A DNA stretch of 64,000 nucleotides from Hippasteria phrygiana (lineage: Eukaryota > Echinodermata > Asteroidea > Valvatida > Goniasteridae). Within the stretch, counting starts at the first letter, position 1. Every line of letters starts with the position of its first letter. Both the position numbers and the translations under genes were made by a program. The stretch lies in the NCBI GenBank assembly GCA_037893225.1, contig JAZGUH010000452.1, positions 1-64,000 on the forward strand. Reading direction: 5' to 3'. A model generated the notes under the pieces. It saw only the letters and a program-made list of their open reading frames with translations. It did no database searches and was not told where the DNA came from. Below, piece by piece: positions 1 through 12,600 of this stretch.

Positions 1-240
1 TGGAGAGTGTATAGGGTATAGGGGCAAAAAGGGGGCATACCCCTCTGACCCATATTGTGCTAGGTATAAAATCGAACAGCTACAATGCGTTTGTGCAGTC
101 AAGCATGACATACACAATAATCCAACAATGGATTGAAACTGCACAAACAGCGGCCAGTGGTGTCATCCGGCCTGGTGACACTGTGTTTTTTTGCGCCCTG
201 TGGCGTCATCCGTACGCAAGGGGTTTTAATTATACATAAT
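1..240. repeat. Interspersed repeat fragments shared with 53.0 and 54.9 kb
   Basis: Bases 5-50 closely match 53015-53065 (GTGTATAGGGTATAGG followed by a CCCCTCTG block), and bases about 105-240 match 54950-55080 (ATACACAATAATCCAACAATG and a GTCATCCGG motif). It is a dispersed family; no coding potential recognised. The stretch 241-560 shows nothing identifiable. Confidence 0.55.
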
Positions 241-635
241 TATTGCTTTTAGAAAAGGGAAGTCAACGCAGACTGGTATTTAGGATAGGGTTATCTGAGT
301 AGGATCAGATTTTTGGAACCTGGCTTATAATTCGTGTTTCTTTGAATGATAGTAGGAGGCTTTCATTTAATTCCTCCCCCGTACATACCCTTCCAGGGTA
401 GGTATCTAATCTTCCGGGGTAGGTATATCGGGGGAATGCTAACCTCGATCGTGACAGTGTTCTCTCATTTTCAAAGAAGAACTAAGTATATAGGCCTACC
501 ACTCATCTGATTGCTGCGTTTCTATCTGAACTGAGCAGTCAAGCTTAACGGGTGAATTTTTGCCCAAAGTTCTTCTTGTGGTGATGGAATGTTTTGTGTG
601 GGGGATTGATGCAAATTTAGAAGAGATTTTGGCCC

Positions 636-876
636 TTTCCCAACGTAGTGTATCAAGCACGGTGTACTTCGTGCTTTACGAGAGCCTGTGGGAAAAATAC
701 ATACGGCTTACTCAGGCTTACTACCTCCTATTTAAATGCAGACATCTTAACCGCTCGACCGAGCTTGCCAGAGGTCGTGGGTTCGAGTCCTACCCAAGTA
801 AGCCTGTGAATTTTTCTCACAGGCTCTCGAAGAGCACTGAGCATACGGTGCTTCATACACTACGTTGGGAAAGTTC
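636..876 (+). mobile_element. tRNA-derived SINE inside a fold-back element
   Basis: The arms CCCAACGTAGTGTAT (about 640) and ATACACTACGTTGGG (about 858) are inverted, and the similarity continues inward through the GAGAGCCTGTG motif. Between them lies a tRNA-like block with a Pol III B-box-like GGGTTCGAGTCC (779-790). A relative in the other orientation lies at 26110-26230. It is not a functional tRNA because no cloverleaf with paired acceptor arms is visible. Confidence 0.6.
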
Positions 877-1201
877 AAACATCTTTTCGAATTTATATGT
901 TCTTGTTGTTAGGGCAATTGTGTGTCGTTTCCTGCATGTTGATTTACATACTTGCATTGGCGGAATTTGTAATAAAGAAATTCCTGATCTGCTAACTTCC
1001 TTGTTTTGGTCATGCCAGTCGGCATGTATTCCCGATTCTTGTTTATTCTGCATGTATATGCAGGGGTGCCTGTCCTGTGTATTCTTGTTTTCTTTTGAAT
1101 AAATTACATTCTTTAAGAACAGATTACATTCTTTTGAACAAATAACATTCTTTTGAACAAATTACTTTAAACTCGTTTTACCGTGGTTTTTAATTTGTTA
1201 C

Positions 1202-1204
<3 letters not shown>

Positions 1205-1251
<47 letters not shown>
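1205..1251. repeat. Poly-C tract, 47 nt
   Basis: An uninterrupted run of C. Other poly-G/C runs occur at 2460-2481, 30069-30086, 30643-30663, 31131-31146, 31190-31208, 34999-35019, 37996-38008 and 62616-62636. Several sit inside MITE ends. Confidence 0.9.
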
Positions 1252-1252
<1 letters not shown>

Positions 1253-1444
1253 AAAGTGGTAATGGTGCCCATTTATTTTTGTTAGAGTCACTTGTTATAT
1301 CTTTTCTGCGTCGAAGAGATTTTATACAATTTTTACGTTGCCCAAGATTTTGTTTTTATAGTACTTTTGATAAAAACAAACCACAAAGCCACATTCTTAA
1401 CTTGTTTCTCAAGCTGATGTGAATCTGTATTCATACAATGGTCG

Positions 1445-1633
1445 TGTAGTAGCCAACCTGCACATTGCGATGTTGTAACTAAGAAGCCCAATAAGCCTAC
1501 CAATGACAAAAAGTCGCACCATGATTTTCAGAATCACACTTCTGACACCACAAGTCGGAAAATAGTGCGTACGACTCGTTCAGGCCGGAATGTTCATTGG
1601 CCCAAACGATTCATTCAAGTGATTAAGAAATAA
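1445..1633 (+). pseudogene. C-terminal remnant of a Ty3/gypsy-type pol polyprotein
   Basis: The open frame ending at TAA 1631-1633 reads RTTRSGR followed by a proline and basic residues, which resembles the basic tail found at the end of many Ty3/gypsy integrases. A purine-rich AGGGGGAGGC just before the LTR (1681-1690) fits a polypurine tract. The rest of gag-pol is absent, so this is a 5'-truncated copy. Bases 1445-1483 also repeat the first 39 bases of the LTR. The call rests on the short basic motif plus context. Confidence 0.5.
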
Positions 1634-1690
1634 TGTATATATGTATATAATAAAACATTATCCTCTGCCTCCAGCAGTTTAGGGGGAGGC

Positions 1691-2111
1691 TGATGTAGTA
1701 GCCAACCTGCACATTGCGATGTTGTAACTAAGAATTCCTTTTGTTATTTACACGTGCACGTTGCACGGCGCTCGCAGTGAAGCGTGCTAGAGTTATAAAA
1801 GGACCAGGCGTCCCATTCATCTGCCTCAGTTCTTCGGTGAGCCTTGTTCCTGGCCACACCACATCAGAATACGTCCTGTGTCCTGCGACAACATCAGTCC
1901 GTATACATTATTTGCGTTGTTCCATATTATTGTGAGTTATTTCTTTGTTGCCGTGGTGAACCAGGTTTGGCAGTAGTATACAGCTAATAGGTGAGCCACG
2001 GCGGCGTTACATTATACTTTATTTTAATCAAGGAGGTTTGCCTTAGATTTCTTGTTTAATAAATATACTTTGTCTGTATTTTGCTGGCACAAATTCTGCC
2101 CGAAATATCAG
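1691..2111 (+). mobile_element. Ty3/gypsy-like 3' LTR
   Basis: It begins TGATGTAGTAGCC directly after a polypurine tract and plausibly ends ...AAATATCA. It contains a TATA-box-like GTTATAAAAGG (1792-1802) and an AATAAA signal near 2060, in the order expected for U3-R-U5. The exact right end is uncertain, and no 5' LTR is visible in the window. Confidence 0.5.
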
Positions 2112-2575
2112 TTATTAGACAAATAATTGTCAATTCTTAAATTTTCTATCATTGGCAAATTAGCCACCAGAAACCACCATTTGAACATCCTTTATAAGGC
2201 AGCCTCTAAAGTCGTTTGAAGTGGTTAGACGCTACAATCGGTTCCAAATCAATCCGAGTAGATTATTAAATTAAAAATAGCGTAAACCCTGTCGAAAGTT
2301 GGGGAGATATTCAAGATTTTTCTAAAAATGCAGTATAAACAATTTAGACTTCGCACAACTCTCATAATACTATTAATCAATAACATACCGGTAATATTTT
2401 ATATCGAAGTTTTCTTTAATACGCTGAATTTTTATGGTATTGGAAATTAGGGGGTGGGGGGGGGGGGGGGGGGGGGGGGGGTGGGATCTATGGACCACCT
2501 CCGCCAAAAAGTGGGGAGAGATACCCGCCCATCCGGCCCCGAGATTTACGCCCGTGTAAATAGGAATCCAATAAC

Positions 2576-2784
2576 TATACACTCTAAAAAAAAAAGTTGG
2601 TCAAAATGGGTTGATATTTTGCCCAGTGTTGGGCAACTAATCAACAACCGAAAATCTTGGGCAAATTCTTCCCAATAATTGGTCAATTTTTACTTGAATT
2701 AACCAACAATGTGGTAAATTAATACCAATGTTGGGTGAATAACAGTTGCCCAATTATGTTTTACCCAACGGTTTTACAGTGTAT
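2576..2784. mobile_element. Small MITE with ACACTGTAAAA-type termini
   Basis: The left end ATACACTCTAAAAA and the right end TTTTACAGTGTAT are inverted copies. The interior is built of short variants of TTGGGCAA/TTGCCCAA. Related fragments occur at 18700-18741 and 43200-43230. The stretch 2785-3404 has a 20-bp duplication (GTGGGTTCCAATCCAGTCC at 2796 and 2862) and otherwise nothing recognised. Confidence 0.45.
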
Positions 2785-3404
2785 GGCTGTGGTCGTGGGT
2801 TCCAATCCAGTCCTAGTAACTTGTGATTTAATTCATGTACCCAAACAGGAACGATACACTCGTGGGTTCCAATCCAGTCCAATCGATGTGACCTTGGTGT
2901 GCGTGTGTAGAGGGCGCTGTACAGCCATTAACCTGTGCACGCTGCATCGCACCGCTAGCGCTATTAAGGACGTCTTGGAACCGAGACTAGGCAGGGCACG
3001 TTCCCCCATGACGTCCGTTCCCCCTCCCCATTTGAAATCTTGAAATGAACAAAAATTATACAAACCGCAGTTCATTTACTTTCAGTGCCCCTTTGAAAAA
3101 ATGTGTGCACCCCCAGGTTCCCCCCTCCCCCCGCAGGAGTTTCACCCACTTTACTGAGGGGAATCCTCATCACCAAAGTGAGCTTTATATACTAACTGTC
3201 GAGATTAATAACTCTTAACAGTTGCTAGTCTGAGGAATAAGCTCGAATTTGATTTTTTTTCATGTGTATTCCAGTAAGTGGTAGGCCCCCTACACTCCTT
3301 GAGCGTCTTCGTAAAACCAATAGGCTAGGCCAAGTCACCTCTCTGGTTTAATCGTGTTTCTGCAGTGAATCGGGTTTAATATTTGTCCGTGCTTTTCCCA
3401 TAAG

Positions 3405-3641
3405 CTCCATATGATCTGGCCTTTGTGACCAACCTGGATCCCCCGGGGATTTTCGTAGCACCGGCAGACACCTTTATGTTCACCCTCATCCCTGGCCTTG
3501 ATGATGACATCAGTCGACCCATTGCCGTTGACTACGACCCCGTAGATGGCATGGTGTACTGGACGGATGTTGTGCGTAAAACCATCAGTCGCGCCTTTCT
3601 GGACGGGACGGGCGTGGTCGTTCTGGTATCTGATCTGCAGG
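3405..3641 (+). CDS. LRP-like gene, module A exon 1 (LY repeat 1)
   Basis: Acceptor ...CCCATAAG, donor GG|GTACG, phase 1 in and 1 out, 237 nt. It codes PYDLAFVTN (last propeller strand), then GMVYWTDV and [10 protein letters not shown], the LY signature. It needs an upstream phase-1 exon that is not in the window. Confidence 0.85.
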
Positions 3642-6600
3642 GTACGTTTATACCGCTCTTGTTTGTTTAAAATCGTGGGACACGTTTGTTTCTCAGACTC
3701 AGAGGCCTTTGTAACTTGATGTCCAAGAAAAAATCAATTCCTTTTACAGAAAAGCCGCCAATTTGAAAAGAGCTGTTGACGGCGACGCCCGTACGCCAAG
3801 ATACGCTCCACTTCCGCTGCTGTCTGGAATAGAACAAATGAAATGATTAAATTGCCCTGCCGATCCTGAACATTTCTCACAGCTAATTGTACACTTAAAT
3901 GTTTTATCTACATATAAATTACAAGGAACATTTCTTTTCTTTATATATATTTTTTCAGTCCCAGATGGCATGACCCTTGACCTTGAGAATCGCGTGATGT
4001 ACTGGACCGATACGGGCACTGACCTGATTGAGCGAGCTACCATGGATGGTCAAGACCGGGCCGTGGTTGTAAATCTCAAAAGCGAGTCAGACAAAATAGA
4101 GCCTAGAGCGATCGTTGTCGACACCAGGAATGGGTAAAATCTCTTCACCAATTAATTTTATCTCCAGTCAGTAAGATACAAAATATGAAACCGGCAGATT
4201 GTTGTTCCGTGGGAATTATCTCAAAGGGCAATTCGAAGCTGGAGACTCTTGGTGGCAGCAGACTCCGTTGCCCTGACGTAGCTGTTGAGCAACTATGCGC
4301 ATGTCCCGATTTAGCTGTTGAGCAGCTATGCGCATGTCCAGATTTGCGTGAACAATTAGAACAAGATCTGTATATCTGCGCTACCACCGTATCCGTACCT
4401 CATCTCACCATGAAAACGGTTTCTATATATTTCAAATATAAAATGTTCACAAACAATTCCCGCGGTGTTTTTTACACAAAAGTTCGAGCAGCGCCCATTG
4501 GTCGAATTTGCCTGGTACCCAGGATATTATTTCGTCCGTATGTTACCATGGAACATCGACTCGTGGTTGCACGTGGACAAAATGGTCGCTGTCAAACTTG
4601 TTCCTTTAGTATTAACCACTTTTTCATTCCTTCCATGGTTTTTCCCATGGTTTGACAAAATGTGAAACTGTGATCATTATTTATTAACCCTCCCTCTCTC
4701 AGGGCCAAAATGGAGCCAACTAGTATCAAAACCTATCAAGTGACAGGTTCAAACACACACAAGCTGTGTGAGAGTTGGTGGGTAGATTTTATGATGTGAC
4801 TAGACTTGGTTAGGCCTACTTCTAGAAACTAGAACTTAGTAGAAGTGCCTTCTAGTTTCTAGAAGTAGGTGATTCTTTCTCCATGGGATAATTCAAATGG
4901 AAATGTTTAGTGTAGGCCTATGGCTTGCTGAATAACACTGCTAAACGATGTATCATTGCCTGTCTGTAGCTACATCTACTGGACAGACTGGGGCACTTCA
5001 CCGAAGATTGAGAGGGTGAATATTGATGGTACATCACGTAGGGTTGTGGTGAACACGGGTCTACAATTGCCAAATGGTCTCGCCATAAACAAGGAGGGTA
5101 TGTACTCAAGAACCATACAGCTCGTTTTTTTGTAGGATCTTCTCTCAAATTCACTCCTCGAATTTGATGTGATTGCCTCAACCGTATTAATTAGCCATGT
5201 ATACATTTTACCCCAAAAATTTAGCCTACCTCCAAAAATAAAAACCCCGCCCCTTTTCCAAGACGCTCATATTCATGTTAAATGTTGCAAGTGTGGCAAG
5301 AACGATTCGCTTCGCCAATTTCAGGCGGATGACGGAACAGTTTCGGCTTGTTTTTGCCTTTCAAATGTGTTTTTTTCAACTCCAATGCACGGTGCACATT
5401 CAATTGTGGGAAAGAATTTACTTTAATACCCCCCACCAAAATCGGTCAAGAACAGCAAAATCTTGGAAAATAACGAACCCTCCTTGATAACAACTGTCTA
5501 AACATGTGGCACAACCTGTTAATGTTATTTCAAGATTTATGTCAGCAAAATCTGTTAAAAATGAGGAAGAAATCAACATGTATGTGAACACTTTGAGTGA
5601 CTTTACATGGTGCCAAGAACTTCTAACACAGAAAACACAAACTTTCTTCCCCTATTGCACTAAAATGTCCCAACAAATTCTCAAAATTAAAGGTTGTGCC
5701 AAGTGTTTATACAATTATGAACACAAATGGGTGGTTATTTTCAAAGATTTGCTGTTCCTTACCGATTTTGGTGGAGGGTATTAAAGTAAAATCTTTCCTC
5801 AAAAGGATAACAAAATTGACAATGTCGAAAAAGGTCAGTCACAAAATTTAAGGTCGTGCCAAGTGTTTAGACAGTTCTAAACACAAATGGATAGTTATTT
5901 TTCCAAGATTTGTTATTCTTGATTTTTGTGAGGTTATTAAAGAGCAACTCCAATGGTTTTGAAAAGTGTTAGAATTAAATGTTTGTGTTCAATATATAAT
6001 AAATTGCTTATTACAAAATCATGTTTGTTTTGCATCTCAATGTTGTGTTATTTTGCGAGAAGTTATTACCATTTTCTTTTGAGTTTATGGAAACTTTCCA
6101 CAAATTGGCCGCTGGTGGCACTGTTGAGAAATGCAAAAAAGTGATGTAGTACCGTAGAAAGCTGCACGCGATGTTATGTGCATGTGTACATGTCGCGATG
6201 TTGTATGCTCAACGGTAATACGTCAGAAATGAATAGTCATTAGATGTATTAAATGAGCTTTGATGTCACGCTTGTTTTCACGAAACTGGGATAGACTCGC
6301 GGAAAGAAAGGCAACAAAAATGCATTTGTTTACATAAAAACCGGCATCAAAGATGGGGATCTTGACAAGTATATATCAGTTCTATTTGACAAAGCTCTTC
6401 TCAATTAAATCGAAACCTAAGAAAAGTTGGGAATCGTTGGAGTTGCTCTTTAAAGTAAATAATTTCCTTTTCTGTTCTTTCTTTCCTGTTTTAAGGGAGT
6501 ATGTTGTATTGGTGCGACGCAGGACGTGATCGCATTGAATCCATCGGTCTTCCTGCCGGATCTCGCGAGGTCATTGTTGATCTCACTGCCTTTCCTTACC

Positions 6601-9600
6601 AGTTTCATCCATTTGATATCTGGTTTTACCGAGGAAATGTTTACTGGACCGACTGGGGCTTTATGAAAGTAATGCGCATGCTGTTAAGTCCAATGAAAAG
6701 GCTGGAGGTAGTTGGGTCTTTGAGCTTCCAAAAAGCCGGGGGCTTGCACGTTTTTGATGGTAAATAACATGACACGTATTAAGGGTTGTGTGCACGATTG
6801 GTAATCTTCCCAATTTTGTTTACTGAATTATTACGAAATACCTGACTAGACTGTAAGTTAATATAGCAGTCTCAATCATCCTGTGAAATGATGACACCTG
6901 GTGTGCTGTCGTTTTTTAAGAAAAGTGGAAATTTATGTCGTTTTCCAACGATTGCCGGCTTGAGAAAAAAAAACGGATTAAAAAAAATACTGCCCTCTAT
7001 TGACCGAATGTGGTTAGTCTGCCTTGTGTCTAAAATGGGTTAACAATCCAAAAACGGGCGCAAGGTTGCAATTATAGTACATATAGAGCACCGAAGTGAT
7101 GACGTCAATGCAATGTTTGGAACCAGAATACTTTTATGTGTTTGCATGACTGGCTGTTAACAAAGGAACAGTCGAAATCTCCATTTGTTTGGAACCAGTT
7201 GTCATGCCAGCTGACGTCAGACTTCGGTACTCTATACATGTCATGTACCGAAGCAACGGGTTGTAACCAGTCGGCTCGGCCAATTGAAAATGATCCCATT
7301 TGGGCTTATTTCACAAGAGGGCGCTATAATAAATTCAGTTAACTGCCGCCCGACGGTTGAAAACGAGCGCAGTTTTTCTCTCGTTTTTTCCACCATCCAA
7401 GAACGAAAAAATTTGAACAGGTCAGGGAAACGATATTTCCTATAAAATACTAACCCCCATAATCTGTCCATTTCTGAAAATTGCAACAATGACCAATCAT
7501 GTACACTAGTGACTTTATGAATCCCAAAAATCAAACCTGCGCAACACATTTTTGATTTATTGGAGACTAATGTAAGACTCAATTAATTAAAATCCGACAC
7601 TGAAGGAATCAAAATGATTAAGTTTTAAAGTTTCAAAATATCATACATAACGCAGATTTTTCTATTGATATAGCAAAGAGAAACAAATCAACATTTTTTT
7701 GTGTAATAAAATTTGTAATAATACTGCAATGGTGTCAAGCTATACATGTACACCTGCCACCTTTTAATTAGAAAAAAAAATTATATATTCAATCATTTTA
7801 CGTATTTCTCGTTCTACCTTTCTGCTGTTTTTTTTTTCTTTAGGAGCATCTACTGACCACTCCTGTGCGGATTTGACGCCTTGTGGTGACGGGGAGCGTT
7901 GCCGTCAGTTCAAGAATCGCCACCAGTGCGTGTGCAAAGATGGCATGGCCGGATTTTATTGTCGACTAGGTGAGTTGCTGAATATATTTAAATGATTAAT
8001 TGTTATAGAATAAGCCACAAGGGACCGAACAATGAAAACTTGATGAAATAACAGCAGCGGTGGCGGCGGCACGCAAAAGCCAACACCGGGAAAGATTGTG
8101 GAGTATAATCACTAATAACGAGCTCAACTTCACATACAAATATATTTATTCATACCTCTTGAAATCTACATGACATAAACATTATAAGCAATTAAGTGGT
8201 TTGCCTTCTAATATACCTGTGGCCAATTTCATGCAACTGCTAATTTATACATACATTTTTATGTAGATTTAATTTGTATTGTAAAATCAAACAGTGACTT
8301 TTGAGAGCTATTTTTATCAAGTCCCCTCTAGCACAGCACAGCACAGCCCGCGCTGGTGCCATTTGTCTAAAAGTCGTCGCTGCGGGCAGCTAACAAATCA
8401 ACGTCATAAGACGAACTCCCTTTTTGTGCCTAGTGCTAGACACAAAAGGGGAGTTCGTCCTATGACGTCAAATTGTTTGCTGCCCGCAGCGATGACTTTT
8501 AAACAAATGACACCAGCGGGCTAGAGAGGACTTGTTAAAAATAGCTCTCCAAAAATAGCTCACATAAAAATGAAAATTGACGCAGACTTCTCTCAGCAAT
8601 CAACATCATTAGAAGTCTTCTTTGGTAAAGTCAGAATTACCAACCAGATTTCCATGTGTGGAATATTGCTTTTGACTATTCATGATCAGCTATTGTTTGC
8701 TTAGCATGAAAATTACATGGACTTTCGGCTGGTAACCTGTTTTTACTATTAAAGCAAGACATTATTATGCTGAGCAAATTTTTGTGCTTAACAGCTTTAT
8801 GAAATTGGCCTCTGGTTATACTTTGCGTCAATTGTTACTAAACCGTCGCATGTACGAACATTTGCATGCGTGTCACAGTTTGCAAGTGTTTGAATAAGCG
8901 AGTTCGATAATTGATTTTTGCAATGCAATGTGGGTAAAAGGTCACAGGTCAGCTGTACCAAAACAGCGTAAAATGCCTATACGACGAGGCGGAATTGGTA
9001 CAGCTGACCTTTGACCTTTGAATTATCGAACTCGTCTATTAACATACGTTTGATGATATGGTGAAAGGTTCGGTGATAGCCCTTTCAATGTTCAGTGTTC
9101 CTCGTTGGAGAAATGTTACGGTGACTGATTTCAAACTATTGCTTTTGTTTCTCACTTTGTTTTACCTTGCAGACCAACCATGTGCACACACAACGTGTCA
9201 AAATGGAGGGAGATGCTTCCCCTCATCCAGCCTCGCCGGGGGTGCTTTCTGCCAGTGCACGGACCGATACACAGGAACCAACTGTGAAACATTTGGTAGG
9301 TTTTAACAGCAATCTGAGACCAAAGGTATAGACTCCTATATCTAAAAGACTAACAGTGCTTACGGTCCCCGGCATATAAGGAACAAACCCTATTGAATTT
9401 CTTCTGAAGGAATAGCGCATGCGTAATACACATTTGTTCGCCCGCATGACGTTAATGTAAACAAAACCACCACAATTTGTTTGTAACACCATATGAAATT
9501 AATCTCTATGAAGAGGTGTGGTTCTGTTTAAATCGCAAATTGACAAAAAGGACTTGCAACACCCGAATTGCTCCTTTGCTGTTACTAAGACTGTAATTTT

Positions 9601-12600
9601 TTTTTTAAAATACCATCGTTCATTTCTCAGTGACTCCTTGCAAGAGTAGCCCATGCATGAATGGAGGAGAGTGTGTCGATGAACTACCAGATAGTTTTCA
9701 TTGCGACTGTTCACCTGCCTTTATTGGTGAAAAGTGTGAAAAACCGAGTCGTAAGTAGCAGTGATGTAGCCGAGACAATCGCAAGACCCTGCAAGACCAA
9801 CATAAGACCAGCACAAGACCTTCGGTCTTAATTCAAGTCTCAAGCTATTCAAATGAACTGTAACAAAAGCATTCCTTTGTCATGGTTTATGCCTGTTACT
9901 TGTGCCTGTATTAAACAAGCTGGTCCTGTGCCTGGTCCTGTGCCTGGTCCTGGTCCTGGTCCTGTGCCTGTGCCTGGTCTTGTGCCTGTGCCTGGTCTTG
10001 TGCCTGTGCTTGGTCTTGTGCCTGTGCTTGGTCTTGTGATGGTCTCGAATACATCTTTTTAATTTATTTAGTTTTTTACATCACTGGTAAGTAGCCTTTT
10101 TTTGGAAAATATCTTTACATTTTCTTACATCTGATCGAAGGACGAAGAATTTGGGGGCATGCACATAGGATTTTGGGGGCATACATGGTTGTGTAAACCC
10201 GCCTTCCACTTCAGGTGACCCTGGTTCGATTGGGTTTTCAGTACCTACCTGATTGTGTGAGTTTTTCCCAGGAATAATTGTTCTGGGGTTTTCTTCCCGC
10301 TACCGTAAAAAATAAGTTTCACTTCGTCGTCTTCTCTTAATATAACTGGGCCTTAAGGGAGAAAAATAACTGCACTAAAACCCTCAGCCCCTAATGGTTC
10401 ACCAGGCCTAAATCCAACAGAGTCCAACGGTGACTCATGTGAGTTTCCTGCTCAATCCAACGCAGCCCAACATGTCATAAAAAATGACTTGCCTGCTAAA
10501 TCCAACATAATCCAACCGTGGCATATTTTTCTGTTGTCTGCTGAATCCAACAGGATTGTAACACTATATGAGTTTGCTGCTCAATGCAACAGGGTCCAAC
10601 CGGAATATCAAATTGTTGGATCCTGTTGGATTCAGCAGCTAAATATTTTTTTTTTCCTGTAAGATCCATACGATCTTGCCTTTGTGGCCAACTTGGAGCC
10701 TGCGGGAATTTATGTAGCCCTGGGAGACACCTTCAACTTCACCCTCATCCCTGGCCTTGACGATGACCTCGGTCGACCAGTTGCCATTGACTACGACCCC
10801 GTAGATGGCATGGTGTACTGGACGGACGTGCTGCATTCAACCATCAGTCGCGCGTTTCTGGACGGGACGGGCGTGGTCGTTCTCGTGTCCGATCTACAGA
10901 GTAAGGTGGCCCCTTAAATTCTAATGGCACCACTTTTTCCCCCCTCTCAATTTCTTTTCTCTCAGTCTCTTAAGTTTGTTTTTGTTTGTTTTTATTTCGT
11001 TAAACAAACTACAAGGGAAACTGACCGGTAAATTTGAATGATTTTCAAAGTGAATAAAAAAAGAAACTGGCATGAGTGGGATTTGAACCTGCGACCTCCG
11101 GAATACCGTACCGGCACTATCTTGCCTTATGTTGGCGGTTTCCCAACTTGTCCTTAAATTTTGTTTATTATTTAATTACTTGTTGTTTTTATTTAGCTGT
11201 CGACTTCACATTGAAGGTTTATGACCAGTGACCAATAAGCACTGGCACAGACATAAATTAAGACGAAGTTTTGTTTCTATAATTATGAATTGCGTCATTG
11301 ATGCAAAACTAGCACAGGACAAAATGCACTGATCTTCAGTTACGTTCCTTAACTTTAAAGACATAATTTTTTGACAGCCAACGGATGTTTGTATCTACAT
11401 CTCCCGTGTAAAAATGTTTCCCATCGAATCTCTAAAACAAAGTTACTATTCAAAACGAGCATTTTCTGATGTTTTTTGCAATTCCTTTGTAGCCCCAGAT
11501 GGGTTGACCCTTGACCTCAAGAATCGTGTGATGTACTGGACTGATACGGGCAGTTATCTGATCGAGCGAGCGACCTTGGATGGTCAAGACAGAGCCGTGA
11601 TCCTCAATCTGAAGAATGAGTCGCTGGATAAGGTGGCACCCAGAGCAATCATTGTTGACACCATCAATGAGTATGACTTGCCCTTTTAAGTTGTTTTTAT
11701 TATTCCTCAAAAGCCGGTATAACACTCAGTGTTTTTCCTAAGAATTCACAGGTTTCTTCGAGCTCGAAACCTGTGAAGAAACAAGAAAGAACAAGAAATG
11801 TTCAGTTTCTAGAGGCTCGAAGAAACTTGTGAAGAAAGAATAGGAAGTGTTTAGTTTCTAGAGGCTCGAAGAAACCTGTGAAGAAAGAACGGAAAGTGTT
11901 CAGTTTCTAGAGGCTCGAAGAAACCTGTGAAGAAAGAACGGGAAGTGTTTAGTTTCTAGAGGGTCAAAGAAACCTGTGAAGAAAGAACGGGAAATGTTCA
12001 GTTTCTAGAGGCTCGAAGAAACCTGTGAAGAAAGAATAGGAAGTGTTTAGTTTCTAGAGGCTCGAAGAAACCTGTGAAGAAAGAACGGAAAGTGTTCAGT
12101 TTCTAGAGGCTCGAAGAAACCTGTGAAGAAAGAACGGGAAATGTTCAGTTTCTAGAGGCTCGAAGAAACCTGTGAAGAAAGAACGGGAAATGTTTAGTTT
12201 CTAGAGGCTCAAAGAAACCTGTGAAGAAAGAACGGGAAGTGTTCAGTTTCTAGAGGGTCAAAGAAACCTGTGAAGAAAGAACGGGAAGTGTTCAGTTTCT
12301 AGAGGGTCAAAGAAACCTGTAAAGAAAGAACGGGAAATTTTCAGTTTCTAGAGGGTCAAAGAAACCTGTGAAGAAAGAACGGGAAATGTTCAGTTTCTAG
12401 AGGCTCGAAGAAACCTGTGAAGAAAGAACGGGAAATGTTTAGTTTCTAGAGGCTCGAAGAAACCTGTGAAGAAAGAACGGGAAGTGTTCAGTTTCTAGAG
12501 GCTCGAAGAAACCTGTGAAGAAAGAACAGGAAATGTTCAGTTTCTAGAGGCTCGAAGAAACCTGTGAAGAAAGAACAAGGGAAGTGTTCAGTTTCTAGAG

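Noticed and set aside
560..1102. 180-codon plus-strand open frame
   Set aside because: It crosses a tRNA-like SINE and fold-back arms; the opposite strand is also open and there is no domain pattern.
4185..4655. 156-codon open frame in intron A2-A3
   Set aside because: Contains a short tandem duplication, lacks domains and lies between well-supported LY exons.
7081..7340. CRISPR-like short repeats
   Set aside because: GTACCGAAG and similar words recur through MITE copies; there is no regular repeat-spacer array anywhere in the window.
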